Below are positions 34,241 through 48,500 of a DNA stretch of 64,000 bases, one piece after another (positions within the stretch are counted from its first letter, which is position 1; each line of letters starts with the position of its first letter). The notes under the pieces are model-generated. The model was not told the DNA's origin. It searched no databases and worked only from the letters and a program-made list of their open reading frames with translations. The stretch lies in the NCBI RefSeq assembly GCF_030867095.1, contig NC_081825.1:51574501-51638500 (forward strand), in the 5' to 3' direction. A program made the translations under genes and the position numbers. This stretch comes from Alligator mississippiensis. Lineage: Eukaryota; Chordata; Crocodylia; Alligatoridae.

Positions 34241-35478
34241 TAGGAAAAAGGGATTGGAGTAACTTTCCGAGAGGCTGCGGAGCTAGTTATATGATGCTTT
34301 TGGTGGGACTGGTGCACTTGCACTCATGCTAATGTAGCAGATTGCCATAAAATCCCTAGCGTCAAGGTAGTATAAAGGACTTGTGCACTGGAAAACATTT
34401 TGTGCATGTTTATAGAAGTGTTTATTCTTATCCTCACTTCTGTATAACTCACCTTTGTGTTATGTTTTGAACAGGTTTGATCTTTTACTTAATAAGGGGG
34501 TGTTAATAAATTAAATGTGACTGGCCTGCTGCAGCTTATTTGGGCTCTAGAGTTTAGCAGTGGCAGCAACATTTGCAATAATCAGGACAAGGGATACTGC
34601 TCAAGCAAGTGGTCTCTGTAAAGTAGACTCCATATTTTAAGAACTGGGGATTAGTGCTGGATCTGGAACTCTCTAAAGCTGGAATGAGTTTCTTACTCCC
34701 ACTGTATTCTTACACTGTTGAACTTGTGGAATTGTGACTTCCATGAGCTGCACTTGATTTGTCTTTTACTCCTTATTTGGACTAATTCTTTGAGCCTCAT
34801 CACAGATCATGGAAAGTGGGGAACCTGTCCTTCGGCCTTCACTGTTAACTGTGGATACACACAGGACTTTCAGAAGTATAAAGTAACTGTATCAGCATAA
34901 TTTGTGTCTCTGATCAGAAGATTTAGTATGCTGCAGTATACTTGATACGGTTTAGAAACTGGTAACCTTGACCGTGACCACTTTATTTTGTATTCTATTG
35001 CAGATTAAAACAATAGGCCACTTGTTCCCCTGAATTCTGATTAAAACAGCATCAGTCTACCTAAACTTTCCATCAGCCAATAAGACCAGCTATTGATAAC
35101 CATAGAAGCTGGCACAGAGTAATGGGAGATGCTGTAGAAAAAGATATCTAACTAATGAACCAATGATACAAGGAACCAGTCACTTGTCTAAGGACAAAGT
35201 GACATTGAATAGAGTAATAATAGTCGTTCCGGATGCCCCCGTTCTTATTGGGGAAGGTGTTAGTGATGTTGTGATGTGATGAAGTATGAATTGCATTCAG
35301 AAGTTTGCCTAACTATCCCAAGTATCCAGATGATACAATAAAAGAAATCTTTGCCTCTTATTAGGGAATGCATGTACTACATCTAAGCCTTTCACACATT
35401 GCTAAGGAGAAAGCCTACCATATTCTTCAAAATGATGAGCTCTGGTATGTTATCCTGAATGCCTTCAGCCTGAGTAGA

Positions 35479-37451
35479 TTTGATTTAAATCAAATCAGTT
35501 CAAACCATGGTTTAAATCACTGGTTAGGAAAAGGGCATTCTTGTTTGATATAACCTTAATGCATATTTTTCACAACTCAGAGATAGATGTAGGTTTCATT
35601 TATAGAAGGTACACACTATACATTTTAAAGCAGTGATTTATTTTGATATTTTTAGATTAATTTTGCAGCTGCATTAGAAAACTGAATTACAACATTTTAA
35701 ATTGTTTTTAATCAAAACAACAAGCTTATATGTTTTAGAGATTTTTCTTCAACAACACACATGTATAATTATTTTAACAAAACAAGCACAAGTATATTTG
35801 AATTTGTAACTATTTTAGTTATAAATGTGAAATGTGTTTTTTAACAAAAATTAAATAGATTATTTGAGCCAGCTCAACATGAGAAACTTTAAATACTGGG
35901 TTATGTGGCAGCAAACTCAGTCTTCACCTTTCTCTTCCTGTTTATTCATAGACTGGAAAAGAAAGACAAGCATTCCTGTTTTTTCAGTTCCTAACCGATT
36001 TCTCAATTTTGAACTAATTCATTCTAAGGAAGAAAATATTTTTTATTAAAATGTATATATTATACATTTATTATAAATTTATTATAGTTTGTATTATGGA
36101 AGGATGATTGCTAGATGCCCATGTCATAGCCAACTCCTCTTCTTCAGCAGTTAAAGATTGACCCTGGTACTGAGTATTGAGAATACCGGCAAGAAAATGA
36201 GCTGGAGATGGTGTTTGGTCCATTCTTTTTTTTTTTTTTAAAAATAATGCCTGTAATTTAACTCTGTCATTGCGCATTTCTCCTTTCAAGGTCTCGCCCA
36301 GTTCCTTCCAAATTTCAACAATAAGCAATCAGCAATAAAACAGTGATTTCCCTGCAGTTTGTTCAAGGCTACAGAAATAGGCTTCAGGATAGTCAGCATA
36401 CATTCTATATTTCTCTTTAGCCCAATGTTGAGAACTTTGGGTATGACAGTTCCATCTATTTTGTCATGATTTTCTTCACAAATTGTCATCAGATTAGGCC
36501 AGTTCTCAACATATCGCTCAAAATAGTCCATTACTGAGTTTCATTGCACATCTTGTGGGAGACTGAGGTTTAGTTCTTCCTGCTTTCTTCAGAGCAGCTG
36601 CTGCAAAGTGGTTGTTATGGAAGTATTTAGCCATTTCAACAAATTAGCCTTTATTTCTGGAGCACTGAAGTCCTTGGTTAAGAGGTGCATCAAATGAGCA
36701 CTGCAGCCATATGTTATTAGCTTGAGTTTTCTTCACTTTCTTCTAGATTTCTTCTCATCTTTGATACATTTGCAGCATTGTCTGCGACAAAGCTGCCTCT
36801 CAGTTCCTTCTTGCTGCCTATTGTAGGAAGACCGAAGCCTTGCACTGTCTACTTAATATACACTGTGTGATCTCTGCCATAAGATTTCTTCTAGATTGTT
36901 TTGAAAGGAGCTTCTTCAGAGCCCAAGAATAAATGAGAAGGGGAAAAATTGTACAGGGAGCTCAGGGTGGGCAGAGACTCCACTGCACAGTGGAGTTGCA
37001 GGAAAGTTCAGGTACCACTTTAACATAGACCCTCCCCTTCAGAAAAAGTTTGAAGGAGTGAACTTCCAATACGACTTAATATAGAATTGTATCCCTCCTA
37101 TAGAAGTCCTACAGCTAACTCAACATGTTAGTACAGTCCTGGCTAAATTGTACAGGTTCTCAACAGAAAGGCTCAAACAGTACCACTCAATTTCCTGCAA
37201 AAATAGTGAAATATGTATGCCAGTTCTGAAAGCTCCCTGTAAAGAATTAATTTGACAAAAATGGAGAAAATGCTTTAAAAAAAAAAGAAAAATACAAACC
37301 CTCCACACACCATCACCCATCACATCACCATGTTTTACTAAATACTTTTACCTTTTACTAAACACTTCTACCTGGATGCTTTTTTTTAATCTCTCCCATT
37401 AAGAGTAAAAACAGGTAGATCAGGAGATTTAAAAAATCACAATAAATCCAC
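35479..37451 (-). mobile_element. hAT transposon with decayed transposase (in NSUN7 intron 1)
   Basis: The 8-bp flanks TGAGTAGA (35471-35478) and TAAGTAGA (37452-37459) match at 7 of 8 positions. The minus strand encodes transposase pieces: YFERYVENWPNLMTICEENH, IDGTVIPKVLNIGLKRNIEC and MLTILKPISVALNKLQ (36286-36531), then WKELGETLKGEMRNDRVKLQ, PAHFLAGILNTQYQGQ and EEELAMTWASSNHP (36071-36328). These are the DDE-core and C-terminal region of a hAT transposase. The first piece is shifted in frame from the second and earlier parts (36531-37100) are stop-ridden, so it is inactive. Confidence 0.8.
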
Positions 37452-39280
37452 TAAGTAGATTACTTTGGGAAAACTTGAATTCTGTAGTTGTTAGATTAAG
37501 ATCCTTAGAAGCCAGTCTAACCTCTGAGGTTCTGGAAGACCTGAACACTTATTTCCAGCTGGCGTTCCTTTGAATTGTAACTCTGATCCAGAATCATTCT
37601 TACTCAGTGTTTGGATCCTTTTATTAAGTTTAGCAGGTCATCCAAGAGCTGTTCTACTCAATTTCAAGAAAAGGGTAGGGCAGTCTATTGTTCCCAGAGT
37701 TAGCACAGTCAGGTGTCACCCTCTCTGGCAAGGACTAAGATGAGGCAGAATACTTACCAAGCTGTTCTCTTATCTCCTGGAAGCAAGTTCACGTTCCAGA
37801 TGGGTTCCTTTGAAGCCTCAGCACTGGAGGTTCAATGGTTAGGCAGAGCATTGCCTGAAACCACAGTCTTTATTTATCTTGTTATGTTTAACCTTTGTGA
37901 TGTTAACTCGTTATGCCTTTATGGTGCAGAGATTCCAGCTCAGATGTTCTTTGTACAGAGTATGTCTTGTCTGATATTAGATGTGCTTATGCTTTGGTAC
38001 TGCTCACTAATACTATAATGGCATCAATGAGTTCTGCTCAAATTCTGGAGCATTTAAGGTAACTCGGAGATATCAGATTAACTTTCCCTCATAGCGGGGT
38101 GGGGAGTGTACTTTTCCTTTTTACTCTTGTGGACAGAGAGAGAAATCACCTCACTTATCTACTGTACTGACATGGTAGGGACCTAACTAAGATTTATCCT
38201 TGCAAAAACAAGGTTTAGAGACTTACAGGGGAATATTTGCATGCTCTGAATCTCTGTCTCAAGTCCTTAATCTTTCACTGTACAATTTGGCTTAATTAAA
38301 TTTGGCCTCAGAAACTTTCACTGTTTGCCTGGGTTCTTCCTTCCCCCACAAGTATAATAGTCCATTTCTACACAATATTACAGGTGTAGTCAGGAGTTTC
38401 AGTGATAGCCACATGGCTAGAACTAGCAGGAGCAAGGTGGTAGGAAAGAATGTCTGCAGAAACTGGTAGACCAGTTCCAACAGCCCTATTCCCTTCTTCC
38501 TCCTACCTCCCATTTCCAGCCAACTGAATGACTTATGAATTTTCCAAAGCTTTTTATGTTTGCATAGCAAGCAGATTAGAGATACCAGTGGAGGTAGTGA
38601 TAGGAAAATCCCATGAACTCTTGGACACTCTGTACTACTTCACACTGGATAGGTTTGCCATGTTCTTTTGTGAGGGGCTGCTGGAACTGTCTTAAACTTG
38701 TATGTAGTAGGGTTGCAGTGCTCTTGTAGCCATAATGACTTGGGAAATGCATTCCCTGCAGCTGTAGAGGTGGCTTCAGTTCCTAAGTAGTTCTGCGCAT
38801 GCCCACCATTGGAACCTTAGCAGCCCACAGGGAAAAGCAACGCTACAGTTGGTCCAGTAAAAGTTTATTGGAATCCCTTGATTCTCTCATTAAAACCCAT
38901 GGCAGATGCTTGCATCTGTAGCACGTGTGCCTTAGGAAGCAGATTGTGGCTACAAAGTTCCTGATGTGGGACTTTGCTATTGGTACATGCATTCAGTTTT
39001 GGAATCACTGGGTTGTGGCTGTGGCAGTAGTGAATGAAAGGTCCAAATAGCAAGAGCCTAGAAAGAAAAATTCACTTTTAGGTATCTGGTCATATGTCTA
39101 CATATGCTTAATATTATCTCAAATATTTGCAGGATTAGATCCTAGGAAAGGAAATAAAAAACAAAGAAAAATGCTTTTAGTGAAATAGAATTAAACGTTC
39201 TGATAAAACTTGTTTTGTTTTTGTTTTTGCAGAGACAGTGGGATTGTGATTTGTCAGCCTTCGTACCATCAATAGGAAAA

Positions 39281-39593
39281 ATGCCAAGTTCCAAAAGTAG
39301 CTCAGTGCCTTCAAATAATGATATTAAAAGTGATGTTTCAAACCTGAGTGAACTGACAGTTTCAAATGAGAGGGAGTTTGCCGAAAACAGTACAACAAGC
39401 CTGACTGAAAAGACTGGCTATTGTGACTCTGTATACAGAAATGCAGCTAATATTTTCCAACGCATTCATAATGAAAAGCCTCAGGATAGAATATTGATAA
39501 GTTATGGTAATGAACCAGTACCAGCCCTGCCCATCTTCAGAGATGAATATTCCCAGCGTGCATCTTACGAACTGGCTTTCAGCGCTCTAAAGT
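39281..39593 (+). CDS. NSUN7: NSUN7 coding exon 1 (exon 2 of the transcript), start codon
   Basis: The exon starts at 39233 after a polypyrimidine-rich TTTTTGCAG acceptor. Its first ATG is at 39281, and the donor AAGT|GTAAGTA splits the Tyr codon of ALKYQD (phase 1). It encodes residues 1-104. The first 45 or so residues are Ser/Asn/Glu-rich and poorly conserved; EKTGY-DSVY--AANIFQ onward matches NSUN7. The frame stays open upstream to the acceptor (16 codons from 39233), so a longer N-terminus would require a different first exon. Confidence 0.92.
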
Positions 39594-42500
39594 GTAAGTA
39601 AAACTTTCCCTAAATTGCTCACAGAAGTTATGTAGCACAGAAAGCATGGAACAACTAGAAAGAAGTTTTTAGCTCTTTGGGGTAGAGAGAAGAACATTCC
39701 TGCAGCTTTAAAGAGGGCAGTTCAGCTCTTGCCTCACCTTGTGGACTGCTGAAGTTCCATTGGTAGGCATTGTGATAGTTTGGGCAGTAGAATCTGTGGA
39801 CTCCCTGGTCTTACGGTTCACCACTGACCATCTGCCTCTGAATGCCTACGATCTTACCTGCCACAACTGTATGGAATAATTGGTATAGGCCCTCAGTCCA
39901 GGCAGGATGGCATCTCCTCTGGGTGCTTCACATTACCGTATCTTCATAGACAGGCTTGCTAACGTAGTAAGGAGGGCTTTAAACTAGGTTTGCTGGGAGA
40001 TTGAGACTAAGACCTGAGGTAAGTGGGGAAGCAGGTGACCTGGAGGAAGCACAAGCAGGAGGGGACAATGGGAGGCCTTCTCATTCTTCCTGAGAAAATA
40101 AGGCAATCAGCTGGTTATCTCGGGTGTTTTGTACAGGCATGCACAGAGCCTGGGAAACAAGCAGGAAGAATTGGAAGTCCTCACACAGTCACAGAACTAT
40201 GCCATGATTGGAATAACAGAGACTTCAGTGGGATAGGTCGAATGACTGGAGCACTGTCATGGATGGGTAAAAACTGTTCAGGAAGCACAGGCAGTGGAGA
40301 AGAAGAGGAGGAGCTGCTCTTTATCTAGTTAAAGGGCTGTATGGTTGCTCAGAGCTCCAGTATGAAGTGGTAGATAGGCCTGTTGAAAGTCTCTAGGTTA
40401 AGGTTAGAGGGGAGAGCAACAAGGGTGATATCGTGGTGGTTGTGGACTATAGGCCACCAGATCAGGAGGATGAGGTGGAAGAGGCTGTCTTCAAACAGCT
40501 GGCAGAAGTTTCCAGATCACAGGCCTTGGCTCTCATGGGGAACTTCAATTGCCCTGACATCTGCTGAGAGGGCAATGCAACAGTGCACAGACAATCCAGG
40601 AAGTTTTTGAAGAGTGCTGGGGACAGCTTCCTGGTAGGTGTTGGAGAGGACAACTAGGGGTCATGCTTTTCTTGATCTGCTGCTCACAAACATGGAAGAA
40701 TTGGTGGGGAATGTAGTAGTAGATGGCAGCTTGGGCAGCACCGACCACAAAATGATTGAGTTCAGGTTCCTGAGGAAAGGAAGGAAGGAGAGCAGCAAAA
40801 TAAGGACCTGTGCATACATGCGACTTTCATGTAATTATGAAACTAAGCATTTATATTTTACCATGTGTATTGGATTTCTTATATATCAGCTGAACTGGAA
40901 TTATAATCCTCTGTTTTTTCCATGGATGTGTTTCTTTTGGATCAGGTCTGAAGACAGCTCCATTGAGCTATTACTTTTGCACTTAAATTTGTACTTTAAA
41001 AAATCTTACAACATTGTTTAAATTTTAATAACTTTCTAACCCAGCAGTTTTTCAGTGCTCAGATGTAGTTACTTGTGAATTTTATTTATATTTTTAGAAT
41101 CCTGTAGATTTTTATGTATTTCTTTTGCAGATCAAGATCTTCTTGAGAACATATTGATAGATAGCTGCTTCTACCCATGTCAGTCAATTGTAAGTAATGC
41201 ATTTGTGAGATGATAATAGACCACTTTACAAAAAAGTTTGACACACATCTAGTGCCTTATTTTTCTGAAACATCCCGAAGTGCTTCTATTGTTTTATGTT
41301 ATATAGATCTCTGCAGTTTTTGACCCTGTATTTCACTGTGATAAGCTTTCAGCTGGTGTGTGTGTTGGGGTGGAAAGGAGGAGGGTGAATGATAAGTGTG
41401 TGTTCAAATGCCTGTGAAAAAAGTAACTCACTTATACTGATAAAAGAGTTGTATATGCTGCCCATTTGTAGCCATGCTTTAGGGCTATTTTAAGGATTTT
41501 GACAAGCCAGCTTAATGTTAAAAGAATAGTTGTAATGAAGTGTTATGAGAAACTTCTAAAGCTCATCATTCTAACTTTATGTTGATTTAGTCCATATAGC
41601 ATCAAGCAGCACTGTGCTTCTTCACCGGATATGCTCCCTCTCTACATGTTCAGGTAAAGGTATGATTGGATCTAATACATGATCCACACAATTGTGTTTT
41701 CTGCCATGTTACACATGCATGGCAGGAGGCGCGATTGTGGGATCACACATCGGATCCAATTGTGCTATATTACTGGTGCAGGGGGAGCCCTGCACTGGCA
41801 AGAAGCAGGCTCCCAGTTATGGGGGAAACATGCAGCTGAAGCCGAGGCCCCGGAGCTGATGGGGCTCTCAGCCCCGGCTGCAAGTGAGGCGCAGCTAGGG
41901 TTGAGAGCCCCATCAGATACGGGGCTCTTGGTCCTGACTGCATGTGACAAGCCAAACTGAGAGCTCTGTGTGGGCTGGGGGTTTTACTCACTCCTCTCTC
42001 TCCCCACCCCTGCCTCCTTCCCCCCAGCTTCTGATCACAGCAGCTGTAATCCTTGGGGCTCAGGGTTTTTGCACTAGGCAAGGTTTACCCCTGAGGCTGG
42101 GAACCCAGTCAGTCAATAGGGCTCTTGGCCCCAGGGGAGACCCTGCTACACATGCAAATTAAACCTTGATAGCAACTAGATATAAAGTTAGCACACACTT
42201 TTTGTGGTCTAACTTTATAGCTGGTTGGATCTTTTTATTGTGTGATAGATACATTGCATGTGTAGTTGGTCTCATTTAATTGCATAATATTTGTAATGTG
42301 TAGAGGGGGCCATTGTGCTCATGTTATTGGTCCTTGTGTTATACTTTAATACTGCTTCTAGATGGGTGCATATTAATCAAACACTGTTTTATAGCTTATA
42401 GACACCTTTTCCAAAATATATTTATCAATATACTGTCAAGTTGTCATTTCTTTCTTAATCCATGTTGGATTCAAATTATTATCAAAGGCTGCAGTGTCTC

Positions 42501-45500
42501 ATTGCTAATCCTTGGTAAAAATCCTAAGGTATCCATCACGCACACATGTTTCAAGTCAATAGCTCTTTAGCTGTAAACTGCAATTCACAGGTCATAATTT
42601 CTGACATTGTAAGCTGATGACCAAGCAAGAAGTTATGATTTAGACTTAATAGGAGAAATCTTGGAATCCTAGTTTCTATCATAACTTAAATTTATAATAT
42701 TACTTTGTCTTCGTAGCTATGTCATGAAGCAGTATATTCATATATTATATAGTAAAAGCTGTGTTGACCGGCATTTTACTAACCAGAATACTCTATTAAC
42801 TGGAATTTCCAATATCCCCCAATACAAATCTTCACTTTAGCAACAGGAATCTTTGCGGAGTCTGTTTAGCATGCGCATCAAGTATTTCTGTTGTTTACAT
42901 TAGTTAGGGATCTGCACGGGCTGCTGCTATGGGATGGGGCAGGGCCAGGGCCGGGCTGTGCCCAGCAGGGGTGGCTGCACTGTGCTCCTGTCTTCCTTGA
43001 TAGGTATAACTCTCAGTTAACCAGAATTTTTAGATAACTGGTATCCCCTTTACCCCCCTCATGCTGGATAACAAAGCTTTTACTGTAGCTTATTAACTGC
43101 ATTGCACTCTGCTAATGTCTATCTTGCAGCTGGCTTAGCAAAAATGTACTTTCGTTAAGCACTGTGAACTACCTAATAACTTGTGATTTAGAAACCTGAT
43201 TGACCAGTGCTTCTGAGATGGGGCTGAAAATGAAACATGGCTTTTTTAGCCCTTTTTTTATAGCATACACCAGAAGAAATAAACAACTTCCTTGCAGAGC
43301 ATGCTGCATTACTAAACTCTGCTTCCACTTATCTAGTTTTAATTTTATATTTAAAAAAACAAGCTAAATGATACGTGGGAACTGCCAAAAGTACAAATGG
43401 ACACTAAATTAAGGGAATCTGTTTAGAGTTACACCTCTCATAGGCCTTTGAAAAGAACATTCTGATTATGTACATACTTCCTAAGCTGCATTTTGGAGTG
43501 AAACTACCACAGGATGGCATTTGCAAAGAACTGGGACCACTGACCAATTTTAACTGCCAGCCATTGTGTCTTATGACTAAGACAAGAGGATAGGAAACCT
43601 GTCAACATTAGCAGTGGAAGATTTGGAGAATAATTTATTTTTTATGGTAACTGTTTCAAAGATCAAGTTTCTCAGAAAATCAGTCTCAACTGGCATGCTC
43701 AAATTTTCAAAAGTGGTCACTAAATAGGACCTGAAAGTTTTGAATATGCAAGATTTCTCTTGCTTTGGTTGGCATTTTGTGTTTAGCATCTCTGTCTACC
43801 AGATGGGGCAGGGTGCAGGGGGTATGGGCAAAGCCATCCCTAGGGATGCACTGGGCCTGGTGGGTGGGGGGTGATGAGCGGCTGGAGGAGTGGCCAGAGC
43901 CAGTGGGGGGGCGGAGGGGGTGGCGAGGGGCCGGAGGAGCTACGCATTTCCACAAATGTAATCGTAATTTCTGAAAACGTTGGCTTTAATCTGTTCTGCT
44001 TTTTCAAATTTACAGATGAAATATTGAGTTAGTAGCTTGTAAAGTACTTAAAGCCTCTCAGCTGGAATTATCTAAATAAGTGTGGAGTGGTATAAATTAA
44101 ATGCATTACAAGTAACTTGGCCATCAAGATTTTTTGTATGGTGTTTAAGAAGAGTATCCAGAGCTTGGTTGTGATGAAAGTCAGAAAAAGCAAAGTGGGC
44201 AAATTGAGATTACGATATCTTTACTGTCTGTGTATTTATGATATGCCAGTCATAAGAATGAGTCCTATCTGATGTTTCTCCTTCTCTCTTGTTTTTTTTT
44301 TCCTTAGAAATAAAAGATCATCCCTTTCATTTCCTTTTGCTTACAAATTTTATTTAAAAAATTAAAATATAAAATATTTTCTCCAGACAAAATAGAATTT
44401 AACAGAGAAAGGGAAAAAAAAACTTCTATTTCTTCACTTGTACTTAAGAGGATGATCTCTTTACAAACTCTCTCAGCAAGCTAGACAGTTCTCCTTTCAT
44501 CCATTCCTCTGAAAAGAGAGATATCCTTACTCTAAGTAGTCAACATTTACTGAACCTAGATTTAGCTTAAATTTTGTTAGATTGGTATTTTCATAATGTC
44601 ACACTTTTCTTAAGTTGGTCCTTTCCAAAGACCTTTATTAATGCTTTTTTGTGCTCAAATTTATAAGAAAACTTTTCCCTCCTACTGTCATCCTGCTTCC
44701 CTTATGACCGAAGTATTTCTAATTGTCCTTAGAGGTGCACATTATTGTTTGTCTTCACTATTTATGAACTGAACTATTAAAAATAAAAAAATGACTAGTT
44801 CCTCATTTGGCTTTTGCTTTAAATTAGGTGGTTGCTAATACTAAAATCTAACATCATGTTAAAATGGGTAAATCATTAAATAAATACAGAAGTTAATTGA
44901 TTTTTAAGAAGTAACATCTGCTTGAGTGATAATTGAAAGTGTATAAAATGTGTGATTTATGGACATTTATTTTCCTCTGTCTCTTTACCTTCCCCTTGCA
45001 GCGCATGCCCCTATGCATTTTTAATCCCTCCTTCTCAGAAAATATCAAAAGCTGTAGTATGTTTTGAATATTGCCTTTTTAAAATTTTCTCTTTTTTTTT
45101 ATATGTATATTTAAATTAAGAGACCTTTTCCTCTTTGCTGTGGGATCTTTTTTTACAATATCTCAAGTTATTTAAAGTTCTAAGGGCTTTACCTACCTGA
45201 ACTGTAAAATAATCTGAGAATGATGAGACTAATTGAATTCATTCAAATTATTCAAGTGCCTCAAGCAGTCTTATGATCTGATTTAATTAATAAGTGAGCA
45301 AAAGGAGCTAAAGGATTTTTATTTATTCTATTGTAAAAATTACTCACTTTTTCAGATTGTTTTAGTATTGATAATGTTATCTGTAATTTTGGATTAAAAC
45401 TGGAGTTCTTTCAGAAACCCTAACTTTTCATTCTTAATGCTGGTATTAAATAAATTAATTCTACTGTTTATAGAAGCAAGGATAGTATTTGGGTTAAGAC

Positions 45501-48500
45501 AGCAGCTTATACACATGGCTTTGAACACGTTTAGTTAAATGTCTTCAGTGTCGTCTGAATATATAATTTATCATCCTGGAAAGATGAGTTCCCTCTGTCT
45601 AGGTCTAAATCAATGAGTTCCTCATTGACTTAGACCTAGATCCACAAAAGGATACATATGATGAAGCTCACTTTTTGCCATGTCTAGCATTTAGGTGTTT
45701 GGCTTTCAGAATAGACTTGATCGGCTCAAACTGAGAAGTTAGGAATGGGATTCATATTGCCAGCAGGTGGCTTCCCAGTTAGCATAAATCAGCCATTAGG
45801 AAATGCTGAAACCCTGCCTCTGCAGATAGAGGTGCACCAGTACATAGCTCCATATCATATTGGTACCGATAAAATAAAAATTAACATTATTGGCAGTTGC
45901 CTTTTTTGACTGATGTGGCTGGTAAGATCACTGATAAATGCTGGTCCAGCAGCTTGGAGAGCAGCGTCCAGCTGGTAAGTCTCTTGGAGGTCTGGGGGGG
46001 AGAGGCATATTGAGGCTCACATGGTGAAAGAGGGATTAGGGCAGGGGCAGGCACTGCTCAGCTGGGGCGGGGTGAGGCAAGGGATCATGGTTCATCTGGG
46101 GGGCCACAGGGAGGGGAAGGGGGCAGCTCCCGCTTCTGTGTGCACTCCCAGGGGAGGCCTGGGCGGCATGTGACTCCCAGACCTGTGCGCGGGGCAAGGG
46201 TGGGCTGTCACTGCAGGCTGGGACTGGGGGCAGCGCCAGGCTCTTCCCTGGCCTAACCCCCCCACCAGGCTGTGCTTGAGGTGCGTGGTGGTGGCACTGG
46301 GTGTGTGGTCAGGGGGTTATGGTGAATTTTGAGGTGGCTGTAAGCCGCCCCTGCCCACCTCAAGTGCAGCCCCGGCCCAACCCACCCTCCAGGAAGAGCC
46401 TGGTGCTGTCTCCAGCCTGCAGCAGCAGCCTGCCCTTGCCCTGCCCACAGATCCACGGGGCACATGCCCCCTCACGCCTCCCCTATGGGTGCACACAGTG
46501 GCAGGAGCCCCCCTGCCCCCCCTATGCCTCCCGGACAAGCCACTCGGGGCTCCATCCTGTGCTCAGCTCTGGCTGGGCAGCGTTCTGTGCTAGGCTTTGG
46601 CTGGGCAGTGCCTGCCTCAGCCCTTGCCCCACTCCCTCCCTCTCTGCAGGGGCCTCGATATACTGCCTCTCCCCTTCCTCCCAACAGACTTACTAGCTGG
46701 ACGCTGCTCTCCAAACTGCTGGGCTTGCATATTGGCAATCAGATTGGTATCAGCTGATATAGCTTGTTAATAATCAGTCATTGGTATCAGTCCAAAACAT
46801 CTTTATTAGTGTACCCCTATCTGCAGAGTTTAGGTACTTGTGAAAACTCCCTCAGATTGAAGGCAGTGAACCTGGGTTTTACATTTACTGAACAAATGCT
46901 CTAATCTAGAGTAGACTGTCTCATAGTAAAAGCTACTTAAGATGTCTGTGTGCAAAGCAGACAGCCTTTTATTCATTTTCTTTTCAATACTTAACATACC
47001 ATTTAAACTGATTTGAAACATGCTTACAAATTTATGCTGGAAAAGCACTTGTTTTGCTTTCCATACTTCATTATTGGTCCTCACTTTGTTACTCAGTGAC
47101 CTTGCTCTAATAACAGCCTTGAAATTGACAGAACCTAGTCAGTTTTAGTGCTACAAATAGCACAGCATTGACAGTGGCTGAGATGGATTACAAGGATTAA
47201 TGGACCATTGCATATATTGGGCACTTTTCTCATAGCCACATATAGCAGCCTCATTTGGCATAAATTGTATATATACTGTAGTGTCCTCCATCTTGAATGA
47301 TTGTAACTGTGGTTGCTGTGAGGTCAGTGTTCTTATTTATTCTTTTTTTTAAAGTCATTTCAAACTTCATGTGTTCTATACAATTTAAAAATGCTAAGCC
47401 TTACTTATTTATACACCACTGGAAATTTTAAGGCTTACTGGAGCTCCAAAATTATCAGAAATCAATATAATATCTGCAATCTGTTACAAGTTATAACGCT
47501 TATCTGGGCTTGAATATTATTGATTGACTATAAAACAGATCCTCTAAAGTGGTTTTTTGAACTGGAAAATCTAAGTATTTTTTAATGTAACACTTTAAAG
47601 CTTTTATTGGGCCATGTGGATGAATAGGAAGACCATTCTTTTACATCTGCCATCTACTGCAAAAGAGAAAAATTGTTTGAAGAGTGGGGAAAAAAGCAAA
47701 GCATTTTGCTTTTTTACCTTGGAGAATTGAAATCCATAGATGGTTTGATAAAGATAAGTTTAATAAAGCTGATTCTTTTATTGATTAGAAACCAGACAAA
47801 TAATTTTAGAAGTATTTACCTAATTTTTCTTTATAGTCAAAAAAACTCTCCTATACTTACACTGTTTCTTTGAAAGGAATGATTTAGGCAGACTTATTTG
47901 ACTATGGTTCCACTGAAGTCAGTCTCTGTGTGAATGTAAGGTTCTGTGAAAGTGATTCTCTTTGCAAGTTTGGGATCTGATTTTCAGTTTCTTTATGTGC
48001 CTATTTTACTCTTGCAGTCAGATGAATTGACTAGTTTAGTTGTTGTCATGCTGTATGACTTCCAAGATCGAAAGTTCCAAGCCCGACAGATTTCTGATGA
48101 AGAGGAGCCAATAGCTGAAGTCCGAGAAGTAGAGCATTATCTATACAGGTATATGTAAGATTAAAAGCTGTGCTAATATATATCAAGATATATGAAGAGT
48201 TTCGTAACCACTGATAATAGGAGTGCACTGATGGAGATTTTGGAGGCTGGTACCGATAGCTGATATTTAAGGAGGCATAGTAGCAGATACTGATCCAATA
48301 TCTGATATAGCTGCCTCCAGGTGATGAGTCCGGTGTGGTGGAAGGGGAGGTGGAGGGAAGGGGTGTGTGGAGACAGATCAAGGAACCCCTTGGTGAAAGA
48401 GGGGGCAGGGGCAGGCACTGCGCAGCTGGGGTGGAGGGTGGCACGGGACGGTGTTGAACGCCCCTCCTCCACCCAACTGCCAGAAGCAGCTGGGGTTGCA

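Larger units (their letters stand above)
33804..39232 (+). other. NSUN7: NSUN7 intron 1
   Basis: A predicted 5.4 kb intron. It contains a 30-bp minisatellite (34015-34240), a hAT transposase relic (35479-37451) and otherwise AT-rich sequence. I see no further coding exon in 37452-39232 or in 34241-35478. Confidence 0.5.
41190..48017 (+). other. NSUN7: NSUN7 intron 3 (contents)
   Basis: A 6.8 kb intron. Besides the elements at 41633-42311, 42750-43085 and 45827-46819, it has a G-rich patch at 43800-43945 and about 1.8 kb of AT-rich sequence (43980-45800) with no recognised feature. 46828-48017 is also unassigned. Confidence 0.6.

Noticed and set aside
33422..34262. Open frames of 210 and 100 residues (and antisense ones) across the CpG island
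   Set aside because: They follow from GC-rich sequence and the 30-bp repeat. There is no domain or conserved start, and they cross the likely exon 1 donor.
39233..39280. 16 in-frame codons upstream of the NSUN7 ATG as coding
   Set aside because: No upstream ATG is available if exon 1 ends at 33803, where the frame has a stop. Kept as 5' UTR, though another first exon is not excluded.
46301..46757. Pro/Ser-rich open frames of 97-131 residues
   Set aside because: They belong to the GC-rich core of element A, with comparable frames on the opposite strand.
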